DNA from: Cristatella mucedo
Lineage: Eukaryota; Bryozoa; Phylactolaemata; Cristatellidae
DNA: 64,000 nucleotides
Reading direction: 5' to 3'
Assembly (NCBI GenBank): GCA_009760855.2
Contig: WPIO01000004.1
Coordinates: forward strand, 12,100,501 to 12,164,500
The position numbers and the translations under genes were made by a program. The notes beneath the pieces were generated by a model. It saw only the letters and a program-made list of their open reading frames with translations. It did not search any database and was not told where the DNA came from. Shown in pieces: positions 1 through 12,500 of this stretch. Within the stretch, counting starts at the first letter, position 1. Each line of letters begins with the position of its first letter.

Positions 1-1253
1 GTTCAGTTCACCAAATGTAGCATCAGCTACTCGAAGCGATTTGGAGCTCTTTGGTGTCTTGGCTGTGTATACCAACCACAGCATTTCTAGCACTGCCAGA
101 ACGGTATTCATTCAACACCTAGGTACTTGTTCGCCGAATTACTTAGATTCGCCTTCATGGACGATACCATTTCCCTTTATGAGAAACGTGCTACGGTGGC
201 CAACCTCAACGCTAGAAAGAGTTCGGACAAGTCTCTTAACCGCTTTTTAATGCTCGCATCACTATGATTCAGGAGCACAGGCTCGGGCTCACTACCCCGG
301 GTACCCACCGAAGACCGGCCTGGTCGTGCTGTCTCACTCACCTTTGGTTAGCCCCTCGGAAGTTCCAGATCGAAACAGCTGCGTCTTACGTCACTTTTGC
401 TGCTTTGTTCCACTCGCACCCACGAATGCCATGCTAGTCCCCTATAGTTTGTTGTGCGTGCTGCTTTCGACCCACTGTTCTTTTTTTGCAGCAAGCAGTA
501 GCCCTGAAGAAATGCAAAGAGCTGCAAGCTAAAAGCGATGCTACTGCTGAAAAAATCAGGCGACTATGAGGCGGCGCAATGGTTGCCCAGTCATGTTAGG
601 TTCTGTCGTACCTACTGTTACCTAGTGTTCAGCTGATCGGTGAACAGAACCACGTAGGCTCAGATCTGGTTCTGGAAGCGATTATACTGCGCCGACAGTT
701 TTGGCCTGTTTGTGAGACCGATGGTTTGGGCGCCACTGTCCCCTCGAAGTAACGCCCAACCACCTCGTAGTAGCCATATAACTATTGCTGGCTGCCAGAA
801 ACGGGTTGACTCGCAAAGGTCAGTTTGTTCTGTGTACATGCGATGGCATCATCGAAGTCTATAGCCACTTGTATACGTAAAGCACCAAAACACGTGAAAG
901 TTTCATCTGTGTGCTGTTTCTGTATTTTTTTTATATGGCAGTGATGACTGTCTTGCAGTCTTTGTTTATTGAATCTGCTTGCTGAACTTTGCTCTACGTA
1001 GATGCTGCCTTGACACACATGCAAATCGGGCCTCGTATTTCGCTCTTCATGATGCTGTGACTCCTACGGCGCATTTGGCTAGTCGCCGGATGCATGTTTG
1101 TAAGAGAATGCCATCGTTCTGCTAAGCTTCATCGTACGGATGGCAGTGTTCGAGCTTCAAAGGTGAAGCCAAGCGGTATTTGTATAATGTACACGATTGT
1201 CAAAGCTGACCCTCGATATTGCTTCTCAGAAACCGAAGTTTAACGACCATTGT
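1..1253. other. No recognisable gene
   Basis: Short open frames occur on both strands but none resembles a known family or has convincing splice sites. No repeat family seen elsewhere in the window was recognised here. Confidence 0.4.
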
Positions 1254-1341
1254 ACGTTCCGTTTTGTGTTATTTTATTTTATGGCATTGGCTGGCCATAC
1301 GTTCCGTTTTGTGTTATTTTATTTTATGGCATTGGCTGGCC
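1254..1341. repeat. 45-bp tandem duplication
   Basis: A 45-base unit occurs twice in direct succession, the second copy lacking only its last two bases. Within the shared part the copies look identical, so the duplication is recent or conserved by conversion. No gene is attached to it. Confidence 0.9.
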
Positions 1342-1659
1342 GGCATCGGAAGCCCTAAAAACCATCAGATTCTTGAGACTTCGGCCGTAGCCCGACAAGC
1401 TGTCGGCGGTGCATACTTATCTCCATGTGTGCTTGAGCTCCGTACTGTTCTGTTATCGTGTGCACCGACCGCCTCCAACGACTATAAGATTTGAGCAGAT
1501 GCCAGCAAAGTCACCAACAACCGTGCAGTGAGAGCTTACACTCACCCCACTGACGACAGCAGCTGGGCATGAGCATATGCTTAAACTTAATATAATTACT
1601 TAAAGGTTTGAAAGCTTCATTGAGAATTTCGCCTCGACAACTAGCCCTACCTTTCGATT

Positions 1660-1830
1660 TCGGTGTAAGATTGGGGACTATCTACCGCGGTGGGTGTCTA
1701 AAAGATTCGGTGCTCTGGTCTTGCCTCTGTTGGACTACTGCAGTTCAGTTTGGGCTGGGCTACCGAAAATAGCCATTATACTGTGCCAGAACGATAGCCA
1801 CCACACGATGTATGCTGGCTATCGCTTTGT
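1660..1830 (+). mobile_element. L2/CR1-type LINE fragment (family B)
   Basis: The segment aligns by eye with the interior of the longer LINE copy at 3585-3690. Both contain a 'GGGAACTATCT...CGGTGG' type stretch, a leucine-rich reading, and 'TTTGGCTGGGCTACCGAAAA'. It is 5' and 3' truncated and non-coding. Confidence 0.6.
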
Positions 1831-1840
1831 AGGTATGGAA

Positions 1841-2990
1841 CCTGCATAAGAAAGAGTATAATGCAGTCCCCAAAATCAACTATACGTGCATAATAGGAAA
1901 ATTTCAGACAATAATGACACGACCACACCTAAGCTATTGGACCCAGGCACGTGTATGCTGATTGGCTGAGCCGATGACCCGAGCCCAGCTCTCCACGCTT
2001 CTCCCTCCGAAATCTGCGGGATTCGCCTTACTGTACTCGCAGGTGCTGTTCGTCGTGGCCCCAGTGAAGGGTCCGGTCTGGAATCATTTTATTGACCGGT
2101 ACTAGTCGGATGCTTCCAAGACGACCGCCTATTGCGAGCGAAAATCGTGCGATGAGGCAGTCCTCGTCGGCCGGCTGAAATCTGGTCCTCGTTCGGCGGT
2201 AAAGCCGACAAGGGCGGCGTCGGCCACCTGCCGAGTTGTCCGCTTTCTAAACATCGTTTCTGACAATGGTTCTCCCATCGAGATCGGCGGGACCTGCATA
2301 TCGATGACGGCGACTGATTCCCGGAGGAGCCGGACGTCCCGGCGCCCCCCCCCCCCCCCGTAGTTGCCGGGACGTGTAGTTCAAATAAACTAATGACACC
2401 GAGAGACAGCGGTACCGAGGCACGCTTTTTATGCTGGCATTCTATCGTATAAAGTTTGACGTGATGGCACACAAGCAACGGCAAACGGATACCTTGGCGA
2501 GCTTCATCTAAACGGATATTTTCACACGGACGCTCGCTTTGGGTAATAATATTGCACTTGGGTAAGCGACCGCTTTGCCCCGCGTCCCCATCACAACTCC
2601 CGTAACGCCTCCTCCAGACCGTAAGTCATTCCTCATAGAACCTTAACCACCTTAAATGTCAACCATCCATTAACTGGCGGCGGTGACATAAACGCCACCG
2701 AGCCAAAAAGTGGCCGTATCACTAACATAGCCACAAACTCCACCGGCCATAAAGCATGAGTAGCAAAACCAATTATCAACCACTTTATACATGTATATAC
2801 TGCATAATACAAGACCGGCTCAGAAAAATCGTATTATATAGAAAATAGTGCTGGCTCTCGAAACCTTCGGGTGTTAGCCGAAGCCAACCAGGATGCAGTT
2901 AGACCGGTTACTGCTGCCAACTAACAGTAACCCCGCCCACGACGGACTGAAGCACCAGAACGTTAACTGGCATGGTATATCAGCCCAGCC
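1841..2990. other. Unannotated stretch with a poly(C) tract
   Basis: No gene was recognised. A run of 15 C residues lies at 2345-2359. A 131-codon minus-strand frame (2089-2484) crosses that tract, has a low-complexity Gly run from it, and resembles no family I know, so I do not call it. Confidence 0.4.
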
Positions 2991-4310
2991 GTTCTTCGAC
3001 ACACTCTCGCATACGCTATCCTGAGCTACTGCTTGATGATATCCTACTTGAACGATAGAGAACAACGATCGGTCTGGCAGACGAGATCTTGGTGTGGTTT
3101 AAATCGTACTTGTGTTCAATCCGTGTCGTGTGGGGGTTGGGTGTCATCCATCAGACCAGTCACCTGTGGAATCCCTCAAGGGTCCGTCATCGGTCCTTTG
3201 TTATTCTCCATTTGTACTCAACCTCTTGGAAAAGTTACTCGGGCCCATGGAATATGCTATCACTTTTACGCTGACGATACTTAGAGCTGTTTCGTCATTT
3301 TAACCCTCAGAATCTGTTGCATCGAATGATGAACTGAATGCTTGCCTTGCCGACATTCGATCCTGGATGCCGGAAAATTTCCTTTAACTGAATGACGATA
3401 AAATGGAACTGCTACTCAAAGGACACCCCAAGCGTGTGGTTGGACTAGAAGGCTTTTACAATGCTGCTGTGCGACCATCACAATGTCCTCTGAACTTAGG
3501 TGTCGTCTTCTACAGCTACCTAAATGTTAAATGCTTAGTTAAGAAGACTGCTTTCATAGCTAGCCGTCACGTCTGATCACTGTCTAATATTGGGAACTAT
3601 CTTCCACGGTGGCTTGCAAAATTAACTAGCTCCTTAGTTCTGTCTCGGCTAGGTTATTGGAATTTCTTTTTGGCTGGGCTACCGAAAAAGCCACTAGACG
3701 AGAGGTGGCGATGAATATGGCTTTAAGGCTAGTTTATGAATCCCAGAGGTTTGACCATGTGTCTCCTCAGCTAAAAGAGCTTGCATGGCTGCCGGTTGCT
3801 CAACGGCTACAGAAAAAAGTTCTTACGCTGACCCCAAGGCTCACTACAGCTTGGTTTCTTCGTACCTAGCAGAACTGCTGCACCAGTTTCAGCCTCCTCG
3901 TACCCTCGGGTCCTGTATGGACAATAAATTAGATGGTCCATTCCTCTACTTAAAAACCATTGGCGACAGAAGCTTTTGCTCTGCATGTCCTAAATTGTGG
4001 AACTCACTTCCACAATTCGTATGCAATGACAGTTACTCTCCTACTGCCAAATATAGCACATTCTTTACAGCCGTCCTGAGCTGCAACGTCCGTGCCACTC
4101 ACTACCTCAACTGCTCTCCTGACTCAGCTATGCTTCTTACTTACTCTTTTTTGCGTAAGAAAAAGTCTATTGGCTACCGAATGCGTACCGAAAGCCGCTT
4201 AGGCTTTGAGTGTGCAATGCAAAACTCTCCTACTTAACACCTACAAAAGTATGCGTGGCTTTGCGGAGTTACAGATGGAGATACATAACATTCCATCACT
4301 GCTTGTCGCT
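2990..4310 (+). mobile_element. L2/CR1-type LINE, RT to 3' end, degenerate (family B)
   Basis: A frame at 3033-3284 carries the classic LINE reverse-transcriptase block: a [13 protein letters not shown] stretch followed about 25 residues later by YADDT, the catalytic aspartate motif. Further 3', frames at 3657-4237 give the conserved C-terminal region of L2-type ORF2 (Trp-Leu-Pro-Val-Ala near 3789, a GDRSF block, a LWNSLPQF block). The 3' end is a 'GTGGCTTTGCGGAGTTACAGATGGAGATACAT' like tail split over 4255-4285, shared with the copies at 42.7, 46.7, 51.1 and 53.6 kb. Stops and frameshifts break the protein and the 5' half is missing, so it is a dead copy. Confidence 0.85.
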
Positions 4311-4984
4311 CTCCGTTGCGCTCATCAAAAAGTTATTCCTAACGAATGTATATTTCTTAGCGTTCGTTCATCCTAAGTAAACAACAGCCCGTAAGGTAAA
4401 GCTTTCAGGCGTTTGCCAGCAAGTCCTCGCGAAGCTAGAAGACAGGCTCATCGCTCGTCTGGGTCTCAGTCTCCTATTGATAACATGAGTATGCTGCTCC
4501 CAAGACACGGGAGGGGGGTTCGTGTAAGCGGAATTCCTCCATTGGTGAACAGCTAGCCGGTCCTCGTAACGATTGCTTTATCTAACAATAAAAAAAATAC
4601 ATTTGTATACCCCTTGGATAACTTGATCTCTTTCTAGCTGTTGACGAACTTATCTCCCGCGATAAATAGGTTAGACAATGCTAAGCGATAGATCATGAAA
4701 ACAGTGCCGTGACAGTTTTGAAAGATAAATTGAGGAGCTTTGCCTTTACCGTCGGAGAGAGTCCTCGCAATGTTAAAAGTAGTCCGAAGCCAAGAGTAAA
4801 GCGTGCGTAGGTAGGAGGCACGCTGACGTAGGTCGGGCCATTAGCGATCGCTGCAATTCTTCAAGACTAAAGAGAGCTTCTCCCGGCTGGCAAAACGCAG
4901 AGCTCGACCGAGTTTCTAACCGCAGTATGCGAGAGAAAAACAAACATGTCATGCGGAGCTAAGAGCGGTCGAACCCAGAAGGTC
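4311..4984. other. No recognisable gene
   Basis: No open frame of note, no recognised repeat and no RNA gene were seen between the LINE 3' end and the CpG-dense block. Confidence 0.4.
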
Positions 4985-5040
4985 GAACGCCACTAGAGAG
5001 TCCGAGGAGGGCGTTCCACTGGACTGAAAGCGAATACGGT

Positions 5041-5085
5041 TCAGCCAATCGATAGCGCGCGCCCCGGGCGCTGTCGATTGGCTGA
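5041..5085. promoter_or_regulatory. 18-bp inverted repeat with paired CCAAT boxes
   Basis: The arms 5041-5058 and 5068-5085 are complementary over 18 positions with one G-T type mismatch, separated by 9 bases. Each arm contains a CCAAT box (GCCAATC, and GATTGGC on the other arm). A third, ACCAATC, lies near 5099. The arrangement suits binding of NF-Y-type factors at a promoter, but no transcript start is known here. Confidence 0.5.
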
Positions 5086-6397
5086 AGATCGAGGCGCTGA
5101 CCAATCGTCCGACGCCGCTTTTCGCCGAGCGTGTGAGGTCTGTAGGTAAGGTACAAGGTAACCGCAGCTCGGTAGCAGGAGCTACTTATCGATTTAGCGT
5201 AGCACTCGAGCTGGAGAGTCGTGCGCCGCGACCGCTGACGCACGACTCAACGAGCATGGCGCGAGCTTATCCATAAAGAGAGGCACGCGCCCTCCGGCGG
5301 CCGCCGCTCTTCGGCGCGTGAAGTCGGTCGCGGTCGCGTCGTGCACCAGTCGGCAGCTAAACGATGGCCAGCTTCGGCGTTAGCGGCGAGATCGGTTATC
5401 CCGGCTATCCGCCGCCTCCCTATGAAAGAGAACAAAAACCGCCGAACGGTACGAGGGCAACGCGCCGCCGCCTTCGGTGGGTAGTCAGGTAGTCAGTCGC
5501 ACGGAAGCGCGTTCCGCTGGCTGGCCACCCACTTCCTAGCTGCAGCTAAGCGGCCGCGAAACGCCTTCTTCGCCTTCTGTGGCACTCTCGCAGCCGAACT
5601 GAACTCCGCAGGCATCGTCGTTGAGATGCGCGGCGCGCCGCTGACGAGGCAGGGCGGGCGTGAGGCCGGCGATCGCACTGCTCCGCCCCGCCTCGTCGGC
5701 GAGCGCGGCTCGGGCGCTAGTGTCGCCATCGGCGCGTCTCTCTCAGCGCGAGGATCTCTCAATGGCAGCGACCGGTACGTCGGACGGCGCGCCTCGCGAA
5801 GACGCGAGATTAGCCTTTCTGTCCGCTGCGCGGGTCGGCGGCCGCCTGCGTTCGGTAGCTACGCGAACTGGACGCAAGGAGGCGCCTCGGGACGCAGCGG
5901 CGCGCCGCGCCGCGCTCGCTGGTCGTGGCTCCGCGCGAGTTCGCGGTAGTCCGCTCGCCGTCCGCCGTTCCGCCTCGGAGCTCCGCTCGCGCGCTCGGCT
6001 CCGCGGCTGCCGACGCGCGGGCTCAGCTCTCAGCGCAGGCGCAGCTCTCTCTCTCTGTCGCTTGTAGCCGAGCCCGGCCCGACCGGGCCCGAGATGCAGC
6101 CAGCGGCGCCAGCCTGCCGCCGGCCGCCGACCGCTGCCGCCGCGCCGGCCTACCAGCCGTCGATGGCCGCGCCGTGCGGCGAGCACTGTCGTCCTCTGCG
6201 CGGTGTGCCGCTTTGCGGCCGACCACATGGGGCCACGAATGCGGGTGAGCGGTTCGCGGCCGCTCGCGCGCCCTCGCATCCCGCCGCGCCGACGAGCGCA
6301 AGTCGACCCGGCGCCGGGGCGCTCGCGCGCGGCAGCACTAGCGAGTCGTGCTTCTTCTTCGGCAGCGGCGGACAGAGAGAGAGCTACGGTGGATTGA

Positions 6398-6476
6398 ATG
6401 CAAAGCGCCTAGAAAGAGATTGAGTTCGCTGAGGGCGCCTTATCAAGTGCATCGTTACTATTATCATTATTATCGA
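6398..6476 (+). mobile_element. L2-type LINE 3' tail (family A)
   Basis: Contains AAAGCGCCTAGAAAGAGATT, a GTTCGCTGAGGGCGCC block and a TTATCAAGTGCAT block, followed by a degenerate ATTATT tract. This is the 3' signature of the family A LINEs at 25.9 and 45.0 kb. Only the tail is present. Confidence 0.8.
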
Positions 6477-6954
6477 GCTGCCCACTACGCTAGGCGGCGC
6501 AAAGGGTTCGACGTTCGGTTGGCGCGCGAGCAGCTCGCCCCTGCCGACCGCTGCTCTGAGCGGAGCGCTGCGGTGGCTCCGCCGAGCTCGGCGACGCCGG
6601 AGAGAGCTACCGAGAACCGAGCGGCCTTAAATCGCGATTCCGCCAATCGGTTCGAACGGATTATTCGCGCACGCATTAAAGATCGGCAGTCGATTACTGG
6701 CATTTGCGTGAACATAAATGACTGGAAATGGCTGCGGAACAACGCCGTACGCCATCCCGCGCCCGACCTCGGCAAGAGAAATTACCCTTCCCAGCAGCGC
6801 CCGCTGCCGCCGCCGCCGCCGGGGCGGATGCTCAGAGGGAGAGACTTCGCGCAACCTCGGCCTCTGTCTGGGTCGCGCCGAACAGCTCGCGGCTCTCGCA
6901 CACGGCTCTCGATCTTAGCCGTAGCGATGAGGTGCTCTTGGTGAGCCGCGATAG

Positions 6955-7108
6955 CACACTGGGTAAGGCGGCTGCTTTCCACGGCCTCGGTCCCAAGGTC
7001 GTGGGTACAGATCTCCTGCTGTGGGCTATCCTTTATTGCCACTGCAAGCGGCGGTGATGGCCGTAAAAGCTCTTCTGCTGTTATACAAAAAGAGGCTGTT
7101 GAATCAGC
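6955..7108 (+). mobile_element. tRNA-derived SINE (family S2), copy 1
   Basis: A tRNA-like head with a degenerate B-box (GGTCGTGGGTACAGATCTC) is followed by a body and a 3' end reading AGAGGCTGTTGAATCAGC. The same order occurs in the copy immediately downstream. It lies at the edge of the CpG-dense block. Confidence 0.6.
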
Positions 7109-7114
7109 TCGTAT

Positions 7115-7285
7115 TTTATTTTAGGCGTAAAACACTCGCATTTCACGACGCAGGTCATGGGTTTGAGTCCTCCAGCAGGCGGCTCTTTATTGTCTACTGC
7201 TAGCGGAGTATTAACTGCTAAAGCTCTTTTACCACTGCAGTATATAAATGAGGCTGTTGAATCAGCTAAACTCTGCTTTCTTTAA
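7115..7285 (+). mobile_element. tRNA-derived SINE (family S2), copy 2
   Basis: The B-box is clear (GGTCATGGGTTTGAGTCC, about 7153-7170). The 3' end is TATATAAATGAGGCTGTTGA followed by ATCAGC, a LINE-like tail. It follows another S2 copy in the same orientation with almost no spacer, which suggests a tandem insertion or insertion into the preceding tail. Confidence 0.7.
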
Positions 7286-7431
7286 AAAAAAGTCAAGCAA
7301 TGGCGGCACACGCACACTCTCACCAAACCAATCGCTGTAGAGTTAGTGCCTTGTCTACATTGTCGGGAGGAACTGACTTGCATGTTATTTGATTACTGTC
7401 GGCGACGCGCTGCTGCCACCGGCTGAAATAT

Positions 7432-7585
7432 AACTAAATGAATATAATTCATTTGTATAGCACCCTAAGAGAACAATCTCTATTCAGGCGCTTCAAACAT
7501 GACTCGGGGCTCGATCCCACGACCTCCGCCAGATCTTGGTCGGGGCGAGCACCTCAACCCCTGGGCCAAGCCAGTTCGGCAAGCA
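7432..7585 (-). mobile_element. tRNA-derived SINE with L2 tail (family S1)
   Basis: Read on the minus strand there is an A-box-like segment (TTGGCCCAGGGGTTGAGGTG), then a B-box (GTCGTGGGATCGAGCCCC). A tail of the type AAGCGCCTGAATAGAGATTG... GGGTGCTATACAAATGAATT follows. The tail matches the 3' end of the family A LINEs, which implies mobilisation by their machinery. Confidence 0.8.
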
Positions 7586-8204
7586 CTCAGCGAGCATTTG
7601 CATTTTTTAAAAAAAGTTATGTAATGTGTCAGAAGTGAGCGTGACGAGACTGTGCGGTCCACATTCGACGAAAAGCTTCACGAGCTGTCTCCGAAGGGTA
7701 TAAGCGGGCCGTCATAGAAGGTCGCTCAAATGTGGGGGTATTTCGTTCAATGCTTCTTCAGAGCTGTAGCTCCAAGTCGGCCTCTTGGAGGTGACTTTCC
7801 GGTTAAGAAATTGCCAGAAATTTCAACTTCTTTAATCATAATCATCATTAGTTATCTGTCAGCTAATAAATAACGTTGACCTATGGGTACTATCCGCGCT
7901 AAGTCGCTTAACAATGTTACCGCGTTCGGCGATAGGCTTGCTCGCTCGATTGACGGCGGTTGCTCGAGTGTGCAACGCAGCCAGGCCAAACGATCAGTAT
8001 ACCTGTTACCCCCCCCCCTTTCTTGCTACGAAATTCTGGCGGAACTCCTGCATTCGAGGGCGCGAGACGGTTAGAGGGAGGGAGTCAGAGGCGACTAAGA
8101 ATTACTTAATACGAAATATGCACGTAGCATGGATGAGGTATCGTGTGCATCGTAGATACAACGTATTTCTCTAAAATGGAAGCCACTGTGTCTACTTGCG
8201 GGAA
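7586..8204. other. No recognisable gene
   Basis: No coding or RNA gene seen. A run of 10 C lies at 8009-8018. Confidence 0.4.
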
Positions 8205-8990
8205 TTATCATTAATAATAACAATAATAAGACACTTTTATAGTGCCCTCTGCGAACTTAATATCATTCAAGGAACTTCGCGTATCCTGTAAAGAAACCAT
8301 GGCAATATGATTAGTGTTAATGTGCATAATGCCAGCACACATAAGCACACGCTGGGCAATTGACAAGGACCCAGCAAATGCAGTGAGAAAAATGTGCGGT
8401 TTTAGTCAATTTAGTCAGTTTTTGTTTAAATGTCATCAAGTCGGGGATGTCGTGACGTCAGTCGTAGGGAACGTACGGACTAAAGGCCGGGTGGGCAAAG
8501 GAACTGAGGGCGCTTAGACACACAGCTAAACGACTCGAGGTCGAAGGGCAGATTATACGATGGCTATCCTGATTGGGGAGCTGTTCTGATAAATTGGCTG
8601 GAGCAAGAGAAAGAAGATATCTATAATTGAGTGCCAAAACCTTGAAGTCAATGCACTGCTTGACGGAGGGCCAGTGCAGGTCTGCGATAATTGGTGTACC
8701 ATGGCAACTGCGACACTCACCGCAAACAAGCCTGGCTGCAGAGTTTTTCGCGACCTGTAGGAGCCGGATTGCACACGCTGGAAGACCTTCAAGCAGTGAG
8801 CTTACACAAGTCGATGAGGGATGTCACAAATGCATTGACCAACTTGGATTCGGCGCCCCTGTCTAAGCAGACCCGAACTTTTACAATCATTATTTTAGGG
8901 GAACATAATTTTAGAGGCTAGTGAAGAAGGTAGTGGCGTTTATACAGATGTAACGGCACCTGTCGAGCGACCAGCCTAAAGCAGCGAACC
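8205..8990 (-). mobile_element. L2-type LINE 3' half, degenerate (family A)
   Basis: On the minus strand this reads as the C-terminal region of an L2-type ORF2 and its 3' untranslated region, ending in a degraded AATAATAATGATAAT-like tract at the low-coordinate side. The pattern follows the better preserved copy at 44945-45645: the block before the HWLP motif, the region giving SDLLP/QAKH-like text, and the AGCATTTGCTGGGTCC block. Stops and small indels are frequent. Confidence 0.6.
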
Positions 8991-10194
<1,204 letters not shown>

Positions 10195-10445
10195 GAGGGC
10201 TCAAGGATACTGAAACTGGTGCAGCAGTTCAGCTAGGTACGAAGGAGCCAAGTCGTGGCGAGCCTTGTGGGTAATAGTAAGGATCCTCTATCCATGGATC
10301 GCAGCTACGATTCAGCAAAAGAGACACTTAACTGAACCTCTTGGATTTTGTCTACCAACCTTTCAGTCATATTCACCACGAGCTGCGGTGTCTTTTTCGG
10401 CGGATCAGCCCGAAACGAATTGCAGTAGCTTAGCCAAGACAGAAC
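10195..10445 (-). mobile_element. L2-type LINE fragment (family B)
   Basis: On the minus strand it reads the conserved region around 'AAGGCTCGCCACGACTTGGC' and 'GCTGAACTGCTGCACCAGTT', which is the Ala-Glu-Leu-Leu-His-Gln segment also seen at about 3870 and 42790. Only this short stretch remains. Confidence 0.65.
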
Positions 10446-10459
10446 CTCGTAGCTAGCTA

Positions 10460-10770
10460 TATTAATAATAATAATAATGCACTTGATAAAGTGCCCTCAG
10501 AGAACTCAATCTCTTTCTGGGCGCTTTACATTTGCTGCAAAGGGAAACGCGATTGAATGGTGATTAATATCATGCTTGATAAACAACATGAATAACACGG
10601 TTAGGGGTGACATGCACAGGGTAAGCATGCAAGTGTGGTTAGTGGCAGCATGCACAGTGTCAGCACGCATAAGCACACGAAGGACGAATCACAGGGACCC
10701 ACTAAATGCTGTCCTAAATAGGTGTGTTTTTAGCAAGCCGCATATTTGTCAAGCAGGGCCAGGGCAGTAG
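10460..10770 (-). mobile_element. L2-type LINE 3' end (family A)
   Basis: The minus strand ends in TTATTATTATTATTAAT preceded by the GAGGGCACTTTATCAAGTGC block and the AAAGCGCC-type block. The upstream part matches the 3' untranslated region of the 45.0-kb copy (blocks around GCACGCATAAGCACA and GGGACCCACTAAATGCTGTC as written on the + strand). Confidence 0.85.
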
Positions 10771-11957
10771 CATAACCATTACTGTTTCTGCTGCTGACGT
10801 CACTGCTCACACCGAGGAGAGCAGTTTCGGCGGAGTGCTGTCGTTTGAATATCGACTGAAAATGTCTGACAATTAACCTTTCTCAATGTGTACTACAGCT
10901 GCTTAGCGGCAATCTTTTCGGTAAGCTTGGACCAAAAGTGAAGAAGGTGGATATTTGCTAGGACCTATGAATCCAGTGCAGTCTTTGTGACTATTGGTCA
11001 AACGATTGTCGATTTGAAAGTCATTGGAACAACCTCTTTATACAGAGAACCATTAAGAACCTGAGTTATGGATTGACTAAGTTGTTTCCGATTAAAAACA
11101 AAAGAGGGATTTATAGGGTCTTCAGGAAAAAAGCTCTTTTTACTAATTAGGGTAGCTATTCCATAACCAGATGCATCTGGAAATTAATAAACATTTACTT
11201 TAATCGGAGGTGGCTTTTTAGGGGCACGAATTCGTTCAATTTTTCCATGAATTAGGTGGAAAACTCATCGGCTGAACAGTTGATGGCCCGGTTAGTATGA
11301 CTGCTCAGTTTGGGCAAGCAAATGACTCGCTGCCATAACTTTTTTTGGGTCTGACTGACAGAACGTCATTATTCGGGTGAAAACAAATCGCTAGCTTTTC
11401 TAAGCTTCCAGATGTAGACACGGAGGAAGGCTTCGAGACTGGCTACATCCGCTGTAAGCACAGAAGATCCATACTTCTTAAAGAGATGTTCATGCTTGGG
11501 CTTCACAAGACGCATCTTTTGAAGTTTTTTGATAAATTGTACGGAATCTCTAAGACGTCATACTTACACGGAATGCTGGGGAGCGAGCATAATCAATTTG
11601 AGACCACTCTCAACTTTTGAGTTTACTTACTCAATGGGGGTATCGAGGCTGTCGGTAGAATCTGAGTGCGTATCAAGAAAACCTTTAATTAAAACAGATT
11701 TCAAAAACTCAAAGTGCGACAGCCCTTCATACGACCTGTCATCGGGCTGGGTAGCGCGACCGAGCAACAAGTCTTCTGACTCCAAAACGATCTTTATTTA
11801 GCACTTTATAATCAGAAACCACACCGGCCAAGCCCAGTCTACGCACTCTAGACGGCTGCCGGCGTCGCGGGATCTGGCCGTCTCCCGCCTCCCCCGCAGT
11901 CCTTCGGCAGGCCTCATATCCCATGCATGCATTGTTTTTGCACTGTCGAGACATTAT
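10771..11957. other. No recognisable gene
   Basis: Mostly AT-rich and without long frames. Parts may be older LINE 5' material, but I could not match them to another copy. Confidence 0.35.
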
Positions 11958-12500
11958 TCATTCCAAACCCGTCCGACAGCTGGTGGAAGTTTGCGATAGA
12001 CAGATGTCGTCCCTGCAGAATCCACCAAAGCATGGATTTGTGCGAGACTGCAGAGTCATCCGCCGAGAGCCATTGTCCGCCACTCCCGCGCTCGAGAGCC
12101 TGCGGCTGCTTAGGGGCGGTCTGTTCCCTCGTCGGGACTCCGCCCAGTGCTCGAAGGCTCCTGAGTCATATGTTCCCACACACACAGCATCGACGCTTTT
12201 TAAGTTTCGTCGCTCATTAAACTCGATGCTACCCTGCACATGCGACGGAACAGGAAGAGTAAACGAGATTGAGCTATACTCCGAGCTGGCCAGCGACACT
12301 GCAAGGTCAGTGGGGCAGACATCCCTTGCGATCTCGAGATCCAGAAGATTGCCACCGATATGAGCATGACTGTGGACTAAGCCCACGTTTGCCAGCATGA
12401 TAGGTCACGTGTACAGTTCTCTTAAAGAACGTAGTCTCTATCCATGCACTTTACAACGAGCTGCAAGAGAATCCGTGCTCATGGGGTTAGTGACATCCAC
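11958..12500 (-). mobile_element. L2/CR1-type LINE endonuclease-domain remnant
   Basis: An open minus-strand frame (11958-12398) contains the segment HIGGNLLDLEIARD, then SSEYSSISFTLPV and ERRNLKSVDA. In CR1/L2-type LINEs the apurinic endonuclease ends with a 'THxxGxxLDLVI ... SDHxxxxFxL' pattern, followed by an 'RxLKxID' linker. The order and spacing fit, though the Asp-His pair is degraded. No RT domain follows in the expected place, so this is an isolated piece. The opposite-strand frame of 146 codons is its shadow. Confidence 0.55.

Larger units (their letters stand above)
4985..6950. promoter_or_regulatory. CpG-dense island, possible promoter and first-exon region
   Basis: The sequence is visibly rich in GC and in CpG, in contrast to its flanks. 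Overlapping open frames of 60-200 codons occur on both strands at once, which is expected from GC richness and argues against any one being coding. Products are Arg/Ala/Ser-rich and resemble nothing I recognise. Three CCAAT-type boxes cluster near 5044-5104. An unrelated LINE 3' tail is embedded at about 6398-6476. A promoter role is inference. Confidence 0.45.

Noticed and set aside
5626-6944. Multiple 90-200-codon frames on both strands
   Set aside because: Simultaneous openness of several frames is explained by GC richness. The products share no features with known proteins.
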